Below, piece by piece: positions 9,819 through 21,269 of a DNA stretch of 64,000 nt; the stretch's first letter is position 1; each line of letters opens with the position of its first letter. The position numbers and the translations under genes are program-made. Source of the stretch: Porodaedalea pini (taxonomy: Eukaryota; Basidiomycota; Agaricomycetes; Hymenochaetales; Hymenochaetaceae); contig NBAY01000001.1 of NCBI GenBank assembly GCA_002794775.1, positions 2,542,001 through 2,606,000 on the forward strand, given 5' to 3'. The notes below the pieces were generated by a model. That model did not search any database, was not told the origin of the DNA, and saw nothing but the letters and a program-made list of their open reading frames with translations.

Positions 9819-12800
9819 ATGTCAATGCAAGTCTGTGAAAACTGTGGTGAAGAATTTCATGTGAATCGAGGACTCGCAATTCATCGAAATACCTGCAAAG
9901 GAATGGGCAAACAGAGTAGTCATACGAGTGCTCTTAGATGCATCAAGGCTGTTAAGGAGGCTAGGTGAAAGCGAGAATTGAAGGGTGAGTTTTATCTGTC
10001 ACGACATTCAATAACTGAATAATAAATATTATATAGACGGAAAAAGACAGCTGCCCTTTCCTCCTGAACCTCAAGAAGTCACGATGGACCTGTACAGTCC
10101 AGACCAAGTTGCCCTATTTGATACCTCTCTGGAACTTCCTCCTGGAACCAAGAGGAAAAAGAGACTGCCAAAACGGTTTATAGACCATTTGCCCATGAGC
10201 TCAAGCTCAACTGTGTTTCCATCAGCATCACTACCTCACCTCCTAGAACTCATCCCTCCTTCTGAACCCAATATTGCTCCTGTGCCTTCTCTCGTGCCGG
10301 TTCTAGCTCCATATAATCTCCACATGCCTCTTATGACACATTCAAATGATTATGCCCTGTTTCATGTCTATCCAGACAAGCCGAGTGATGACTCTGATGA
10401 GAGTTTTGACCTCAAAGACTTTTGTGACTCGCCTAACTTTTCTGTACCTGAGAGGAACTCCTGGAATCCCCAATTGCCTTCTTTCATTACAAATATCTAC
10501 ACCCCCTTTAAAAATGCGATGAACTACCTTTTGACTGCCTGGGAAAACCACGAGGTCAGGGGAAAGACTAACAAGGAGCTGGATGAGCTAGTTCATGAAG
10601 TAATACTCCATCCAGAGTTTTGCAAAGATGACTTGAAGACTTATAGTGCAAAATGGGAGAATGATCGGCTTGATGGCCACAGAGATGAGTCAGAAGGGCA
10701 AAGCTCCTCCTCTACCAATGGCTGGTGCGAAGGCTCTGTTATGATCAAACTACCTGCAGAAGATGGGAAAAAAACACACTGGCAGTGAAGCGAATGCTCC
10801 AGAGTGTGAGATCAAAGGAGTTCACCACCGGTCGATAATGGATATGATTTACTATGCACTAGACAACTCTGATGCACCTCCCTTTCACTACATGCCCTAC
10901 AAAGAGTACTGGCAACCCAATCACAGCTCCGCTCCAGAATGCGTACACGGAGAGCTTTATTCTTCTGACACCTGGCTTGATGCACATGAGGAGATACAAA
11001 CTTTACAGAAAGAGGACAAAGTAGAAAATGGCGTACTCCCCATAATGCTCTATTCCGACTCCACTCATCTGGCAAACTTTGGAACTGCTTTGCTCTGGCC
11101 ACTCTACATGTATCTGGGTGGGCAATCAAAATATATGCACTGTAAATTTACAGAACCCACCTGCCATCATTTAGCATATATCCTATCAGTACATTGTGCA
11201 GATTTATATTCATACCTTTTCTTAAATGCCTTGTATCTCACTTCTAGCTACCAGCTTCAATCCAGGAAACATATAGTGACACTTATGATCGCTCTGCCTC
11301 ATCCCAGCTCCTCATGCATCTCAAGTGTGAACTGATGTAAGCAGTTTTGTCCTTAGTTCTCCTTCACCTGGATTTCCTCAAGGCCTACGAGTCGGGCATT
11401 ATGTTCCTTTGCTCAGATCAGATACTCCAGAGACTGTTCCCAAGAATTGTAATTTATTCAGCAGATTACCCAGAGAGGTCAGTTGTATAATCTATCATGC
11501 TACTATACTGACTCTCTTAATAGAATGCTTGTCGCTACTCTTTGGGTTCTGGGTCAATTTCCATGTCCGTCATGCCTAATACCCTTGAAGCACATTCACC
11601 AGCTTGGCACAATGGTTGATAAGCAGCGATGAGCACATAGATGCATCAATGACACCCAGTGACAGGAAAGAATTGCTAAGACATGAAAATGGATCTTTGA
11701 GCTCAGCACACCAGTCGAATCTACAAAAGTAAAGAACGTACTGAAGGAAGGCTCACTCATTCCTCTTAACATGAGTGTAATGTCTTCTGCTTGAGTTGCA
11801 CTTGAAACAATTCTATATTATACTTATAATAGAATGCGTTCTTGATACTTTCAAAACATGGATTTAATTTTCACGACATGTTTGCCCCTGATCTCCTGCA
11901 CGAGTTTGAACTCGGCATATGGAAGTCAATTTTCACTCATTTGATGTGCATACTTGTTGTGCAAGGAGGTGATATAGTATCCATTCTCAACAGAAGGCGA
12001 GTACATGGAGGCAGTTGCAGATATGGGACTAATTAAAACTCTGTAAAGGTACCACTTTGTCCCGACATTCAGCGTGGGCACAATTCGATGCTTTACAGAC
12101 AACACTGCTGCCATGAAAAAGCTCACAGCCTGGAATTTTGAGGATATGTTGCAAGTAAGGTGTCTATTATTATTTCATGAACAGATATCAGTTTTGATGT
12201 CTTTTTTCCAGTGCGCTCTTCCAGTATTTGAGGACCTGCTTCCAGGAAAACACAATAAAATCATTCTTGATCTGATATTCATTCTGGCAACCTGGCATAC
12301 CTACACAAAGCTCCATATTCATACAGATACGACTATACAGCTTCTTGAATGGACTACAACAGCACTAGGACAGCAAGTTCGTCTATTCAAGAAGACTACA
12401 CATGCAGTATACAAAACCCAGGAGCTACCAAAAGAGATAGCAGCTCAAGGACGTCGCCAAGCAGCCATGGTCAAGAAGGGGGTTACCAAGCCAGACAAAA
12501 GGTCGATGAAGATTACTGCAAAATGTAAGGAGCTCAACATAAACACTCCTAAATTTCATGCTCTCGGTGGGTACACAGAGGCGATTTGACAATTCAGCAC
12601 ATCCGACTCATTCAGTACACAAAATGTATGTCCTTTTTTTTTGTTGAACTTTGCTTGCTCATTAAACTGACATCAACAGGGTGAAGTGCAACACAGACAA
12701 GTCAAATGCATGTTTGGAAGGACAAATAAGAAGGATGCTGCCAAAGATATCACAAAACTCGAAGGCCATGGACGTCAATTGTGTGAAATACATGCTTGAC

Positions 12801-13982
12801 TTGCTTGTGCGGAGGCATCTAAATGCTCTGACAAAATCAGAAATCCTTCGCTCTCTTCTGCCGCTTCTGAGCCTCTCCCAAAAACATCTCCTGATATTCA
12901 TTATCAGATGACAATGTTGAAGAAATTCTCATTCAATTTATCCTCATGGCTCAATGAAAATGAACACGATCCAGCACTCAAAGTTTGCTCTGTTTATTTT
13001 AGATCAGGTCCACACACTGATAATCATTGCTAGAATTTTATAGAGGATCTTCAGCCTCATATTCTTAGTTGACTACTCTCCAAAAGCAAAGACAATATCT
13101 TCAGTCTGGATGAAATCAATAGTCTATGTATCAAGAATGACAAAATATATCAACACAAGGTGTTACGGATCAACTATACATCATATGATATTAGGCGATT
13201 GCAGGACTCCCTCGATCTACAAACTCAAGCAGATATTATGCTACTTTCTCTGGACTCTCAGTCTGAGCACCCCTACACATAAGCACGAATCATCGGCCTC
13301 TTTCATGTGGATGTTGCTTATAGCAGCCCGGGATTGCCTGGTCAGAACTTCAAGAGACTTGATATTGTCTGGGTCCAGTGGTTTCAAATTGATTCAAGCA
13401 TACCTTCTGGCTTTGCTGTGAAGCACCTCCCTCAAGTCCAGTTTGTTCATCACTCTGAACCTGACGCCTTTGGATTTCTGGATCCCAAGCTGATTATTCA
13501 AGGTACTCACTTAATCCCTGGCTTTGCTCAAGGTTGCACTCGAGACTTCCTCCCTCTTTCTCTTGCTCGTCTGCCATCAGAAAATGATGAAGACTTCTGC
13601 TACTACTATGTGAACATGTACATATTAATCATGTATTTTTCCCCCATCTATCTAACAGGATTTACAAAGATTTGTTGATCAAGATATGTTCATGAGGCAT
13701 CGAGGTGGAGGAATAGGGCATAAATCAACCTGGCACCTAAACAACACCCTGATGAAGGATATTCGATTGGACATCAGCAATAGTGAACCAGATGGACAGG
13801 CAATGGAATTGGAGGAGAATTTGGAAGATGAAATTGAGGCAAACAACTCTCAGAATTCAGAAGAGGAGGAGGACGGCAAAGGGGAGGGTGAAGAAATGGA
13901 TCTAGATGATGAGCTTGCACTTCTTGACAAAGATGATGAAGAGCACGATGGAGATGAGTCTGAAGGATATGCAGAGTTGTAA
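9819..13982 (+). pseudogene. Plavaka-type transposase gene, decayed
   Basis: Plus-strand, intron-containing gene. Exon 1 starts at ATG 9819 with a C2H2-like finger (CENCGEEF...IHRNTC). After an intron (about 9984-10036) come a proline-rich segment and the Plavaka core: FHYMPYKEYWQPN, SDSTHLANFGTALLWPLY, YSADYPER, FPCPSCL, DLLHEFELGIWKSIFTHLM, MKKLTAWNFEDMLQ, HNKIILDLIFILATWH, TTALGQQVR. The gene ends with HVDVAYSSPG, IIQGTHLIPGF and an acidic tail stopping at 13980-13982. Damage includes TGA stops (9966, one near 11628 and others up to 11800), a frameshift at the A-run near 10768-10774, and a TAA near 13280. The protein would have been the DNA-cutting enzyme of a basidiomycete CACTA-related transposon. 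No TIR was found. Confidence 0.85.
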
Positions 13983-14099
13983 AATAGTTTATAAAGTGAA
14001 CAAATTTAAACTCTCTGTTTTTCGGATGCATACAGTGAGGAGACGAGTTATCATTCGCTTGGCTACTGCTCATATCGTACATGGAAACGAAGCATGTAT

Positions 14100-15150
14100 T
14101 TACTTAGCATTGCCCTGAGACTGTTTCTCTCCTTTCTTATCACCACCCTTCTGCATCAGTGAAGCAACTCCAGTGTCTGGATAAATCATGGTAAATATTC
14201 TATTTTTCAGGTCCCATTTGATGTCAGACAGCTGAGAGTAGTTCAATTGATATTGACAAAGTAAACAAGATTACTGAAGGACTTACTTGAATGGCAAACT
14301 CAGTTGTGAAGATCCGTGAGAAGCAGCTAACCTGACGACCACTATGCACGATTTCATCTTTGTTGATGGGTATGCGAATGATTTTTTGGCTGCCGACAAT
14401 AATGAGGTTGTTCAGCACGGAGATGTTAGGATCCCAAGTGTGTACATCCATCTCTCCTTTTCTTTCATCATCATCATCCTCGCCGACGTCCCTTTCCCCC
14501 TTTCTCACTGGACTCTCCCCCATGTCGCTCACTTGTCAACATCACCTGACTCATCAATCATGTGACCCTTGCACGTGGTTGCAGGTGACGTCGTCCACTC
14601 CTTACTCATCACATTCCGTGATGTTCCATCATATTCCATTTCCCAGGAATGTCGTCCCGGTTATAGTAGTTAGGTCACACAAGTCCTGAGTATATAGGTA
14701 GCTCGTTTGCCTGTATTGTCCCTCACCTCAGTATTGGTTTAATCTACACTGCTTACTCTTGACAACGTCGTCTGTGATGCATGTGTGTTTGACCCCTCCT
14801 CTCTTCACTCTTGTATCTGTGGGCGTGGCAGTTGCCTGAACGGCACCTGCTATCATTCTCCCACGTCGCTCGACCTCTGCCCATGTCGTATGTGGGTATA
14901 ATGGTTAAGTGATTGTTGAGTACATGGTCGTACTCTAACAGGAGACCTCAATGTTCTCTCTTTCGACCCCAGGGAGCTCCATGGTGACTTGGACGCTCTT
15001 GGCCTCAAAGGAGATGGCTATGTCAAAGACCGGCTAGATATATATATGTCAATAATACAAAGTAAAATTAATGACAAATGTACGGACGAGAAAGTCGGCC
15101 TCTATCCACCTAGACAGAACTGTGTACTGGTTGGTTGACTTGGTTGACAT
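14100..15150 (-). pseudogene. Hsp20/alpha-crystallin-like gene disrupted by a solo LTR
   Basis: Minus-strand gene from ATG 15148-15150 to TAA 14100-14102. Exon 1 encodes MSTKSTNQYTVLSRWIEADF. After an intron near 15030-15085 comes VFDIAISFEAKSVQVTMELPG, the A-crystallin-type strand pattern (ELPGV..E.I.VSV..N.LI). The next exon part has GRQVSCFSRIFTTEFAIQ, and after an intron (about 14222-14290) IKWDLKNRIFTMIYPDTGVA. The order matches small heat shock proteins, with an 'ELPGVxxENIxV' core and the C-terminal 'IKWDLKNG' type strand. A 517-bp LTR sits in the exon between ENIEV and SVLNNL, so the gene cannot be expressed normally. Removing the LTR and one TSD restores the frame. Confidence 0.75.
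14424..14940 (-). mobile_element. Solo LTR (family L1) with TSD GGAGA
   Basis: On the minus strand it starts TGTTAGAGTACGACC at 14940 and ends GGATCCTAACA at 14424 (517 bp). It is flanked by perfect 5-bp duplications GGAGA at 14419-14423 and 14941-14945. It is homologous along its length to the solo LTR at 55627-56135. No internal element is present, so it arose by LTR-LTR recombination after insertion. Confidence 0.93.
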
Positions 15151-15579
15151 TTTCTGGGCACTGTTGTGGGTGGAGTGAGGAAATGACAGAAGGTGGGATG
15201 TGACATGATGTGTTTGTAGCTACGTCATCGCTGATCTTGAGTTTGAGAATGACATAATACAAGCCGACAGCGCTCCTCAGGCTCCAAAAGGAGTAATTTG
15301 CAGATCACGAGCATAGCGTCTATGAAGCACATCAAACCTTCATTTGATGTGGCTCGCTTAAACCCCCTAGCATTACAAAACACACAGATTCACTACAGAC
15401 AATGTCATGGACTATCCATTATATGACTTTTCATTTTCAATGTGCATACAGACAGGTTCCAATTCCAATTCAAGTATAGAAAAAAAAAACAGCGCAAAGA
15501 CTTGGTTATACCTCCATATCCCATTCAAAATTTATCAGCAAAGATCCGAGCATCACCCTCCTTCACCAGAACTGAACAG
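15151..15579. other. Intergenic stretch, no gene seen
   Basis: This lies upstream of the Hsp20-like gene and downstream of the zinc-finger-like pseudogene. No ORF has coding character, and an A-run lies at about 15479-15489. I found no clear heat-shock element. Confidence 0.4.
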
Positions 15580-16276
15580 TTAGACTTTGTGGTCATCTAG
15601 GATCTTCAGGTCCAGGAGCAAGTACTTTCCATCAGTGCCCCAGTGATCCACCTTGAAGACTAGTCAGTATATGCACAAAAAAATAAAGCACATACGTACG
15701 TTTCCAATGCCTTTCCAGTCATACTTGAGCTGCCAGTGGGTTGTTTGGAGGTGGTCCTCGAGAGCAATGTGTCCATCATATTGGACAGCAGGAAGACAAA
15801 GGGGGCAAAACCATCCAGCGAAACTCCCAATCTCAAAGCAGGACCCGTCAATGTCAAGTAACTGCATGAAGATGATGGGGCAACCTTCAGGGTAAGAGGC
15901 TAGCTCGAACACATGGTAGTTCCACCCACTATCTTCATTGGCTTCTTGAATGGTGAAATGTGGGATATGGAGACAGGTAAGCTGCGATGTGAAGCTTTCG
16001 AGTCAGTTGCATTTCTCTGCCTCAGAAAAATGGGCACCGTAGAGCAATGCATATCAATTGCATGATGGTGTGTTGGCCCCAGCGTAGACAAGCTTGGTTG
16101 GCTGCAAGGGGGGTGTCCCCGGTCTCCCTGTCCTTCTAGCAGTCTGCCATAGTGGCGTTACTCTGAAAAATAAAGAAATGAATGAACGGAGCCAGGTGAA
16201 AATAAAGTTGTTTGATCCTTACTGTGACATGCTTATCAGTGTCCAGAGTTGCACTGGGGGTGAGTGAAACTAACAT
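15580..16276 (-). pseudogene. Small zinc-finger-like protein gene, two stops
   Basis: Minus-strand reading from ATG 16274-16276 (MLVSLTPSATLDTDKHVT, then an intron) through PTKLVYAGANTPSCN and YALLYGAHFSEAEKCN to the best part, HFTIQEANEDSGWNYHVFEL. It continues to FCPLCLPAVQYDGHIALEDHLQTTH, which has C-x2-C and H-x4-H spacing. After an intron at about 15645-15698 the last exon is VFKVDHWGTDGKYLLLDLKI, ending at TAA 15580-15582. Two in-frame TGA codons follow CN in similar places (CN-stop-YALL, CN-stop-LESF), where Trp would fit, so TGG to TGA is likely. The family is not recognised. Its place between Hsp20-like and SPT5-like relics suggests it belongs to the same dispersed set. Confidence 0.5.
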
Positions 16277-16686
16277 GGTGGGGGGCAACTCAGGTTTTTG
16301 AACAGGCAGCTGTCAGCAGAGAAGAGCAAGCATGTATGCAGCAGAGACTAATCAAGACACTGGATTGTGGTGTGGGCAACCACGTGGAGCAGCGAGCACA
16401 AAGGAGCCTTATCATTCATTGAATTCCCTTCTCCAAAGTATTTACAGATGGGAGTTTTAGCTTCAGATACATTAGAAAGTATTTACAGATGGGAGCGTTG
16501 GTTACGGATATGTTAGGTATCACACAATGACAGGAAAGAGCACATGAATTACTATATGTACATGCTTGAATCCGGCCTGTAGGATATTCAGTGAAGACTT
16601 ACAGCTGACTGAATAAATGCACCATGAAATCTATAATTTATGCAATAATTTAATCTACATGAGTGAACCGAGTATCTATGCAATAT
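16277..16686. other. Intergenic, with a short direct repeat
   Basis: No gene is supported. 'aaagtatttacagatgggag' occurs twice, at about 16435 and 16477. Confidence 0.4.
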
Positions 16687-17012
16687 TCAGCGTCCAAGGG
16701 GTTCGACAACCATCAGGATTGAGGCAGGAAGGTCCTTAACCATCTTGGTACCAGGTAAGAAAACCGTGACTTTTTTTCCACCTCCATTGCAAGTTAGTGG
16801 AAGGCCGGCAACTGTATAGATCATCCCAACTGAGCCTGTGCCTCCCGTGACCTGTGCGCAAAGTTCCTTTTTTTTCGGGGAGTGCATGTACTGAGATCTG
16901 AGACAAGCGATAGTGTTGTTGATGCCCTATGGTCCGAATCTACATCCACATATACATGGCAAGATGAATGGGTTTTACGCTCCGTGCAGATCAGATGGTC
17001 TTCAAAGTCAGG
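16687..17012 (-). pseudogene. SPT5-like gene, 3' end cut off by the Gypsy element
   Basis: It continues the gene at 25363-27815. Joining both flanks at the 5-bp duplication gives the uninterrupted reading FVRYDLPDFEDHLICTERK across the insertion point. A short intron (about 16870-16890) is then followed by a final exon VTGGTGSVGMIYTVAGLPLT...PASILMVVEPLGR ending at 16687. The C-terminus is glycine-rich. Confidence 0.65.
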
Positions 17013-17498
17013 TGTTAGGACTCGAACTTTTACCTTTTCTCTTATTTTCCCTTTTACCATTTCCTTTCTTTTAACCGCTCCTTTCCATTATATTTAACCT
17101 TCGTTCATAATCATTTCCCATTCTTATGTCATACATGATCATTCCCACACTCACTTAGTATGACACAACCTTCATTTGTTCCATTCCTAGTTACGTAAAC
17201 TATACAGTACTTAGATAATGCAATCCCATGGACGACACTATATAGAGGAAGGTGGAATCGCAGAAGCCCCCTGTTCTGCTTTTCCTCTTACCTCCACGTC
17301 GTCCAGGTGAGACTCGCCCCCCTTGTATTAGTTAAACTTGAATTAATCCTCTTACCTCCACATCGTCCAGTCTGAGTAAACTTGTTGCCCGAACTTCGCG
17401 TTCGAGATACAACTCGTCCCAGACAATGTCAGCGTCACCGTCAGGTGCCACGCGTTGAGGTTGCCTAGTCTGAGTTCCACCCAGACTTCCGCCTAACA
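17013..17498 (+). repeat. 5' LTR of the Gypsy element
   Basis: TGTTAGGACTCG...CGCCTAACA, 486 bp. It contains an internal duplication of 'ctcttacctccacgtcgtccag' (about 17284 and 17350). It differs from the 3' LTR at 11 positions, every one a CpG against TpG or CpA. Confidence 0.97.
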
Positions 17499-18038
17499 TA
17501 AAAGCAGAACCCCACCCAGGCTCATCCCCAGTGTACATCGTCACTGTCAACTCACCTTCACTCAGTCTAGAGGAGCGCTCCCCTCGACGGACTTGACGTG
17601 TAAACCCCCTAAACGACAAACCCCAACCCTGCCCGGACATTTTCGGATGTTTGTGTATTACATAAACTTCGCAAACCGACCTTTCCCGACCCTGGCTCTC
17701 CACATCTCCCTTTGGTGGAGGAGCCACTTAACCTGGACGTGGGTAACGTTACGTGTACAGTCGTCAACATCGTTGTCGATTGTTATCACTGTCGCGTCCT
17801 TCCATCTCATCATCAACTTCGCCGATGAACCCGTTCAACGTTGGCGTAACCCCGGATCAAACACACAACCGATCCCTGTCCCTCCCCTGTTGTCAAGATA
17901 GATCTCACCGACGAACAGTGATGGGCCCTCCCTGCATCAGCCCGTTGGGATCCAGACCGACCAAGTTACGTCGCGACCAACAATAGCGGCGTTACATATG
18001 ACATCTGGTGGAGTGAGATCCGGCATAGCTGGTATTCG
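17499..18038 (+). other. Gypsy untranslated leader
   Basis: 540 bp between the 5' LTR and the gag ATG. No ORF of retroelement character is seen. The primer-binding site should be just after 17498 (taaaagcagaacccc), but I could not match it to a tRNA with certainty. Confidence 0.5.
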
Positions 18039-19289
18039 ATGAACGAAGAAGGAAGGAGAGCCAGGTGGCCCCCAGCCGTCCCATTGTCACCCGCACCATC
18101 AACTTCCACCGTCAACTTACCACCGAACCCGGGACCCTACCGCGAGACTCCTAGAGATCTTTCACCGCAAACCCCTCCTGAACCTTTGACACCCATGCCC
18201 GAACCTACAATGTCAACAGGAGGTTTCAGTCAGCAGCAGATGGAGCAGATTGCAGCGATTGTCGCAGGTGCCTTCGCCCATCAGGCGAACAATGCCCCGG
18301 CACTGGTTGCAGCAGCTAATCCCCTGACCACCAACATCGACGTCGCCCGGCCACGTGAATTCACTGGCGGCGACGACTACCTGGACTTCAAATGTGAGGT
18401 CCTCCTCTTTGTCTCGGCAAACCCGAGCCGGTACCCGACGTCTGAGAGCAAGATCTACATTGCTCTCTCCTACCTAAAAGGTGGCAATGCAGCGACGTGG
18501 GCGCAAAACTACATGGAGGAGTCAATGACAGCGGGAATCGTGACCTTCACCGACAGTTGGACCAGGTTCCAGGAGCGCCTAGACGCCTCGTTCGATGACC
18601 CGAACCGGAAGGAAAAAGCGCTAGCGGAATTCCAAACCAAGGTTCAGAAGGACCTCACCGCCGATGAGTTTTTCCAGAAGCTCGACGTCGTCATCACGAG
18701 AGCAGGACTGACGGACGACAGCATCATCTGCGACCACCTAAAGCGCATGATGAACATTGAGGTGGTCCGAGGGGTGTTGAGGTCGATGCCGGTCCCGACG
18801 ACGTACGACGACTGGAAGAAGAAGGCCATCGAGATCGATCGTGGCGAACAACAGATCCGCACGATACAACGAGGTCGGGCGTTCCCACTTCTGCTGCGCC
18901 AGCAACAACAGGCACCCCTGGCTCGTCGACAGATCCCGGCCCCCCACGTCGACAAACGTGACGCGACTGGCGTTACTTTCGGAGGTGCCGGCCAGCCAAT
19001 GGACGTCTCAATGAACGAGGCCCAACGGAGGAGGGCGTGCTGGATCTGTGGTAAACTCGGCCACTTCAAGGACACATGCCCACAAGGGAAGACGATCGTG
19101 CAGCGTATGCTGCAGATGATGGCGCCTGGCGAACGCTGTCTCCTCGCCGATGAGCTAGGTGCGATGGAGGAGTCGGCCTTTGAGGAAGTCGTAGACACTC
19201 GAAAGACAACAGTGGAGGACTATGTGGAGGAAGAAGGCGATGACAAAGAGGTTGTCGACTCGCAGGGTTTTGCGAGTGGTCAGGCGTAG
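18039..19289 (+). CDS. gag: Gypsy Gag polyprotein
   Basis: 416 residues from ATG 18039. A proline-rich N-terminus is followed by a capsid-like helical region ([55 protein letters not shown]), the retrotransposon_gag pattern. A CCHC knuckle [14 protein letters not shown] lies near residue 330. The acidic C-terminus ends at TAG 19287-19289. This protein forms the virus-like particle and binds RNA. Pol lies in another frame starting about 10 bp after the gag stop, without an ATG, so its expression would need frameshifting or a frame repair. This ORF is intact. Confidence 0.93.
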   Translation: MNEEGRRARWPPAVPLSPAPSTSTVNLPPNPGPYRETPRDLSPQTPPEPLTPMPEPTMSTGGFSQQQMEQIAAIVAGAFAHQANNAPALVAAANPLTTNIDVARPREFTGGDDYLDFKCEVLLFVSANPSRYPTSESKIYIALSYLKGGNAATWAQNYMEESMTAGIVTFTDSWTRFQERLDASFDDPNRKEKALAEFQTKVQKDLTADEFFQKLDVVITRAGLTDDSIICDHLKRMMNIEVVRGVLRSMPVPTTYDDWKKKAIEIDRGEQQIRTIQRGRAFPLLLRQQQQAPLARRQIPAPHVDKRDATGVTFGGAGQPMDVSMNEAQRRRACWICGKLGHFKDTCPQGKTIVQRMLQMMAPGERCLLADELGAMEESAFEEVVDTRKTTVEDYVEEEGDDKEVVDSQGFASGQA

Positions 19290-19297
19290 CCATCGGG

Positions 19298-21269
19298 GTG
19301 ACTGACCGGGAAGAGCAAGGGGTTTTGGATTCAGACTCAATAAAATATAACCAACCATCTGTACAGTACATAGATGCAAACGACGTTGATGGTTTTTCCG
19401 ATTACGAAGTCCTCACCGATGTGAATGAAGAAAATGAATACGAGCAGCTGTTCATGAGGGGAACTGGCAGACGCCAGCTGGACCTCCTCCTGAACGTCAG
19501 ATATGGTGAGGAGGGTGAGGTGAAAGAAGTGGATGTGCATGCCCTCGTGGACTCGGGGTGTACAGGATCGTGCATCGACGTGAGGTTCATCGAACGGTAC
19601 AGGTTAGAGACCAAGCGCTACATCAGACCCCTCACGGTGCTCAATGCAGATGGCACGCACAATGAAGCTGGTTTGATTGAGAGGTACGTTGACGTCGAAC
19701 TAATGATTGGACGCCACAAGGAAAGGATCATCCTTGCGGTAACATCCCTGGTGTCATTGAACATCTTCCTTGGCTACGACTGGCTTCGACGTCATAACCC
19801 GGAGGTTGACTGGAAAGCGGGTTTGATTGAATTCACCCATTGCCTGGAAGAGTGCACAATTGAGAAGGAGGCAGTGGAAGAGGTGAGGAGGGTGAGAGAA
19901 GTGCAAATGGACAAGGCGTCCTGGCCCGCATATCTCAATGATTACGCTGACATCTTCTCAGAGAAAGGATTCGAGAAGCTACTGGAACACCGCCCCTGGG
20001 ACCACGTCATCGACCTGAAGCCTGACTTCAAGCCTAGCGACTGCAAGATCTATCCATTGACGCCGACGGAACAACAGTCGCTAAAGGACTTCCTTGAAGA
20101 GAACCTGAAATCGGGCCGTATACGAAAGTTGATCTCACCGATGGCGTCGCCTTTCTTCTTCATCAAGAAGGCCGACAAGTCCCTACGCCCAATACAGGAC
20201 TACCGGAAGCTTAATGAGGGAACGATAAAGAACAAGTACCCTCTCCCCCTCATTGACGAACTTGTCAACAAGGTAAAGAAGGCAAAGTTCATTACCAAGC
20301 TTGACCTCCGATGGGGATACTACAACGTCCGGATCCGTGAAGGCGACGAGTGGAAGGCAGCCTTTTGCACGAATATGGGCCTCTTCGAGCCAACCGTCAT
20401 GTTCTTTGGTCTTTGCAACGCACCGGCGACATTCCAAGCATTTGTCAACCACGTCTTCAAGGGACTGATCTACGACAACCTGATCATTGTCTACCTCGAC
20501 GACATCCTCATCCTCTCACAAACTCTTGAGGAACATATCGAGACGTCGAGGCGTGTTCTTCAGATCTTGCGCGAAAATGGATTGTACCTGAAACCGGAAA
20601 AATGCGAGTTCGACACCGAGACCGTGAAGTACCTCGGTCACATCGTCGGTAATGGAGAGATCAGGGCTGACCCGGCAAAGACAGAGGCTATCACAGACTG
20701 GCCAGTCCCATGAAACCTCAAACAGTTGCAGCAATTCCTCGGCATGGGCAACTGGCTGCGACGGTTCATCAAGGACTACAGCAAGGTAGTCCATCCGCTG
20801 ACGTCGCTGACGGGCAAAAAGGACTGGGTATGGGAGACCGAACAGCAGGAAGTGTTTGAGGAGCTGAGACGACGTCTCTGCTCACCTCCAGTCCTGGCCA
20901 TTGCCAATGATGAGGGCCCTTTCCACGTTGAGGCGGACTCGTCGAACTTTGCACTGGGAGGCGTGTTGTTGCAGAAGCAGGAAGGCAAGTGGAGGGTGGT
21001 TGCCTACCGGTCGGAGGCACTCCTGCCGGTGGAACAAAACTACGAGATCTACGACAAGGAGATGCTCGTGATCGTTTCGGCACTCAAGGAGTGGAGGCAA
21101 TACCTCCTCGGCACCCGTCACCCTATCGAGATCTGGTCCAATCACACCAACCTCACCTACTTCAGGTCGGCACAAAAGCTGAGCTATCGACAAGCTCGCT
21201 GGCGGACAGAGCTCAAAGAATTCGACTTCCACCTCGAGCACAAGTCGGGGAAGACGATGGGCAAGGCGG
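19298..21269 (+). pseudogene. pol: Gypsy Pol N-terminal part: protease, RT, RNase H
   Basis: The protease active site DSGCTG sits near residue 85. RT has [13 protein letters not shown] (first catalytic Asp) and YLDDILI (YxDD), and the thumb leads to KYLGHIV. The frame is broken by TGA at 20711-20713 in WPVP-stop-NLKQLQQFLG, where CGA (Arg) is expected. RNase H follows in the same frame: EADSSNFALGGVLLQ, YEIYDKEMLVIVSALKEWRQYL and WSNHTNLTYF, in which the usual D of the H-D-x-x-L-like motif is N. It is cut at 21269 after GKTMGKA by the palindromic insert, and the frame resumes at 23256 as DLLS. Confidence 0.93.

Noticed and set aside
18644..19198. 184-residue ORF antisense to gag
   Set aside because: Shadow ORF of the GC-rich gag gene; no domain.
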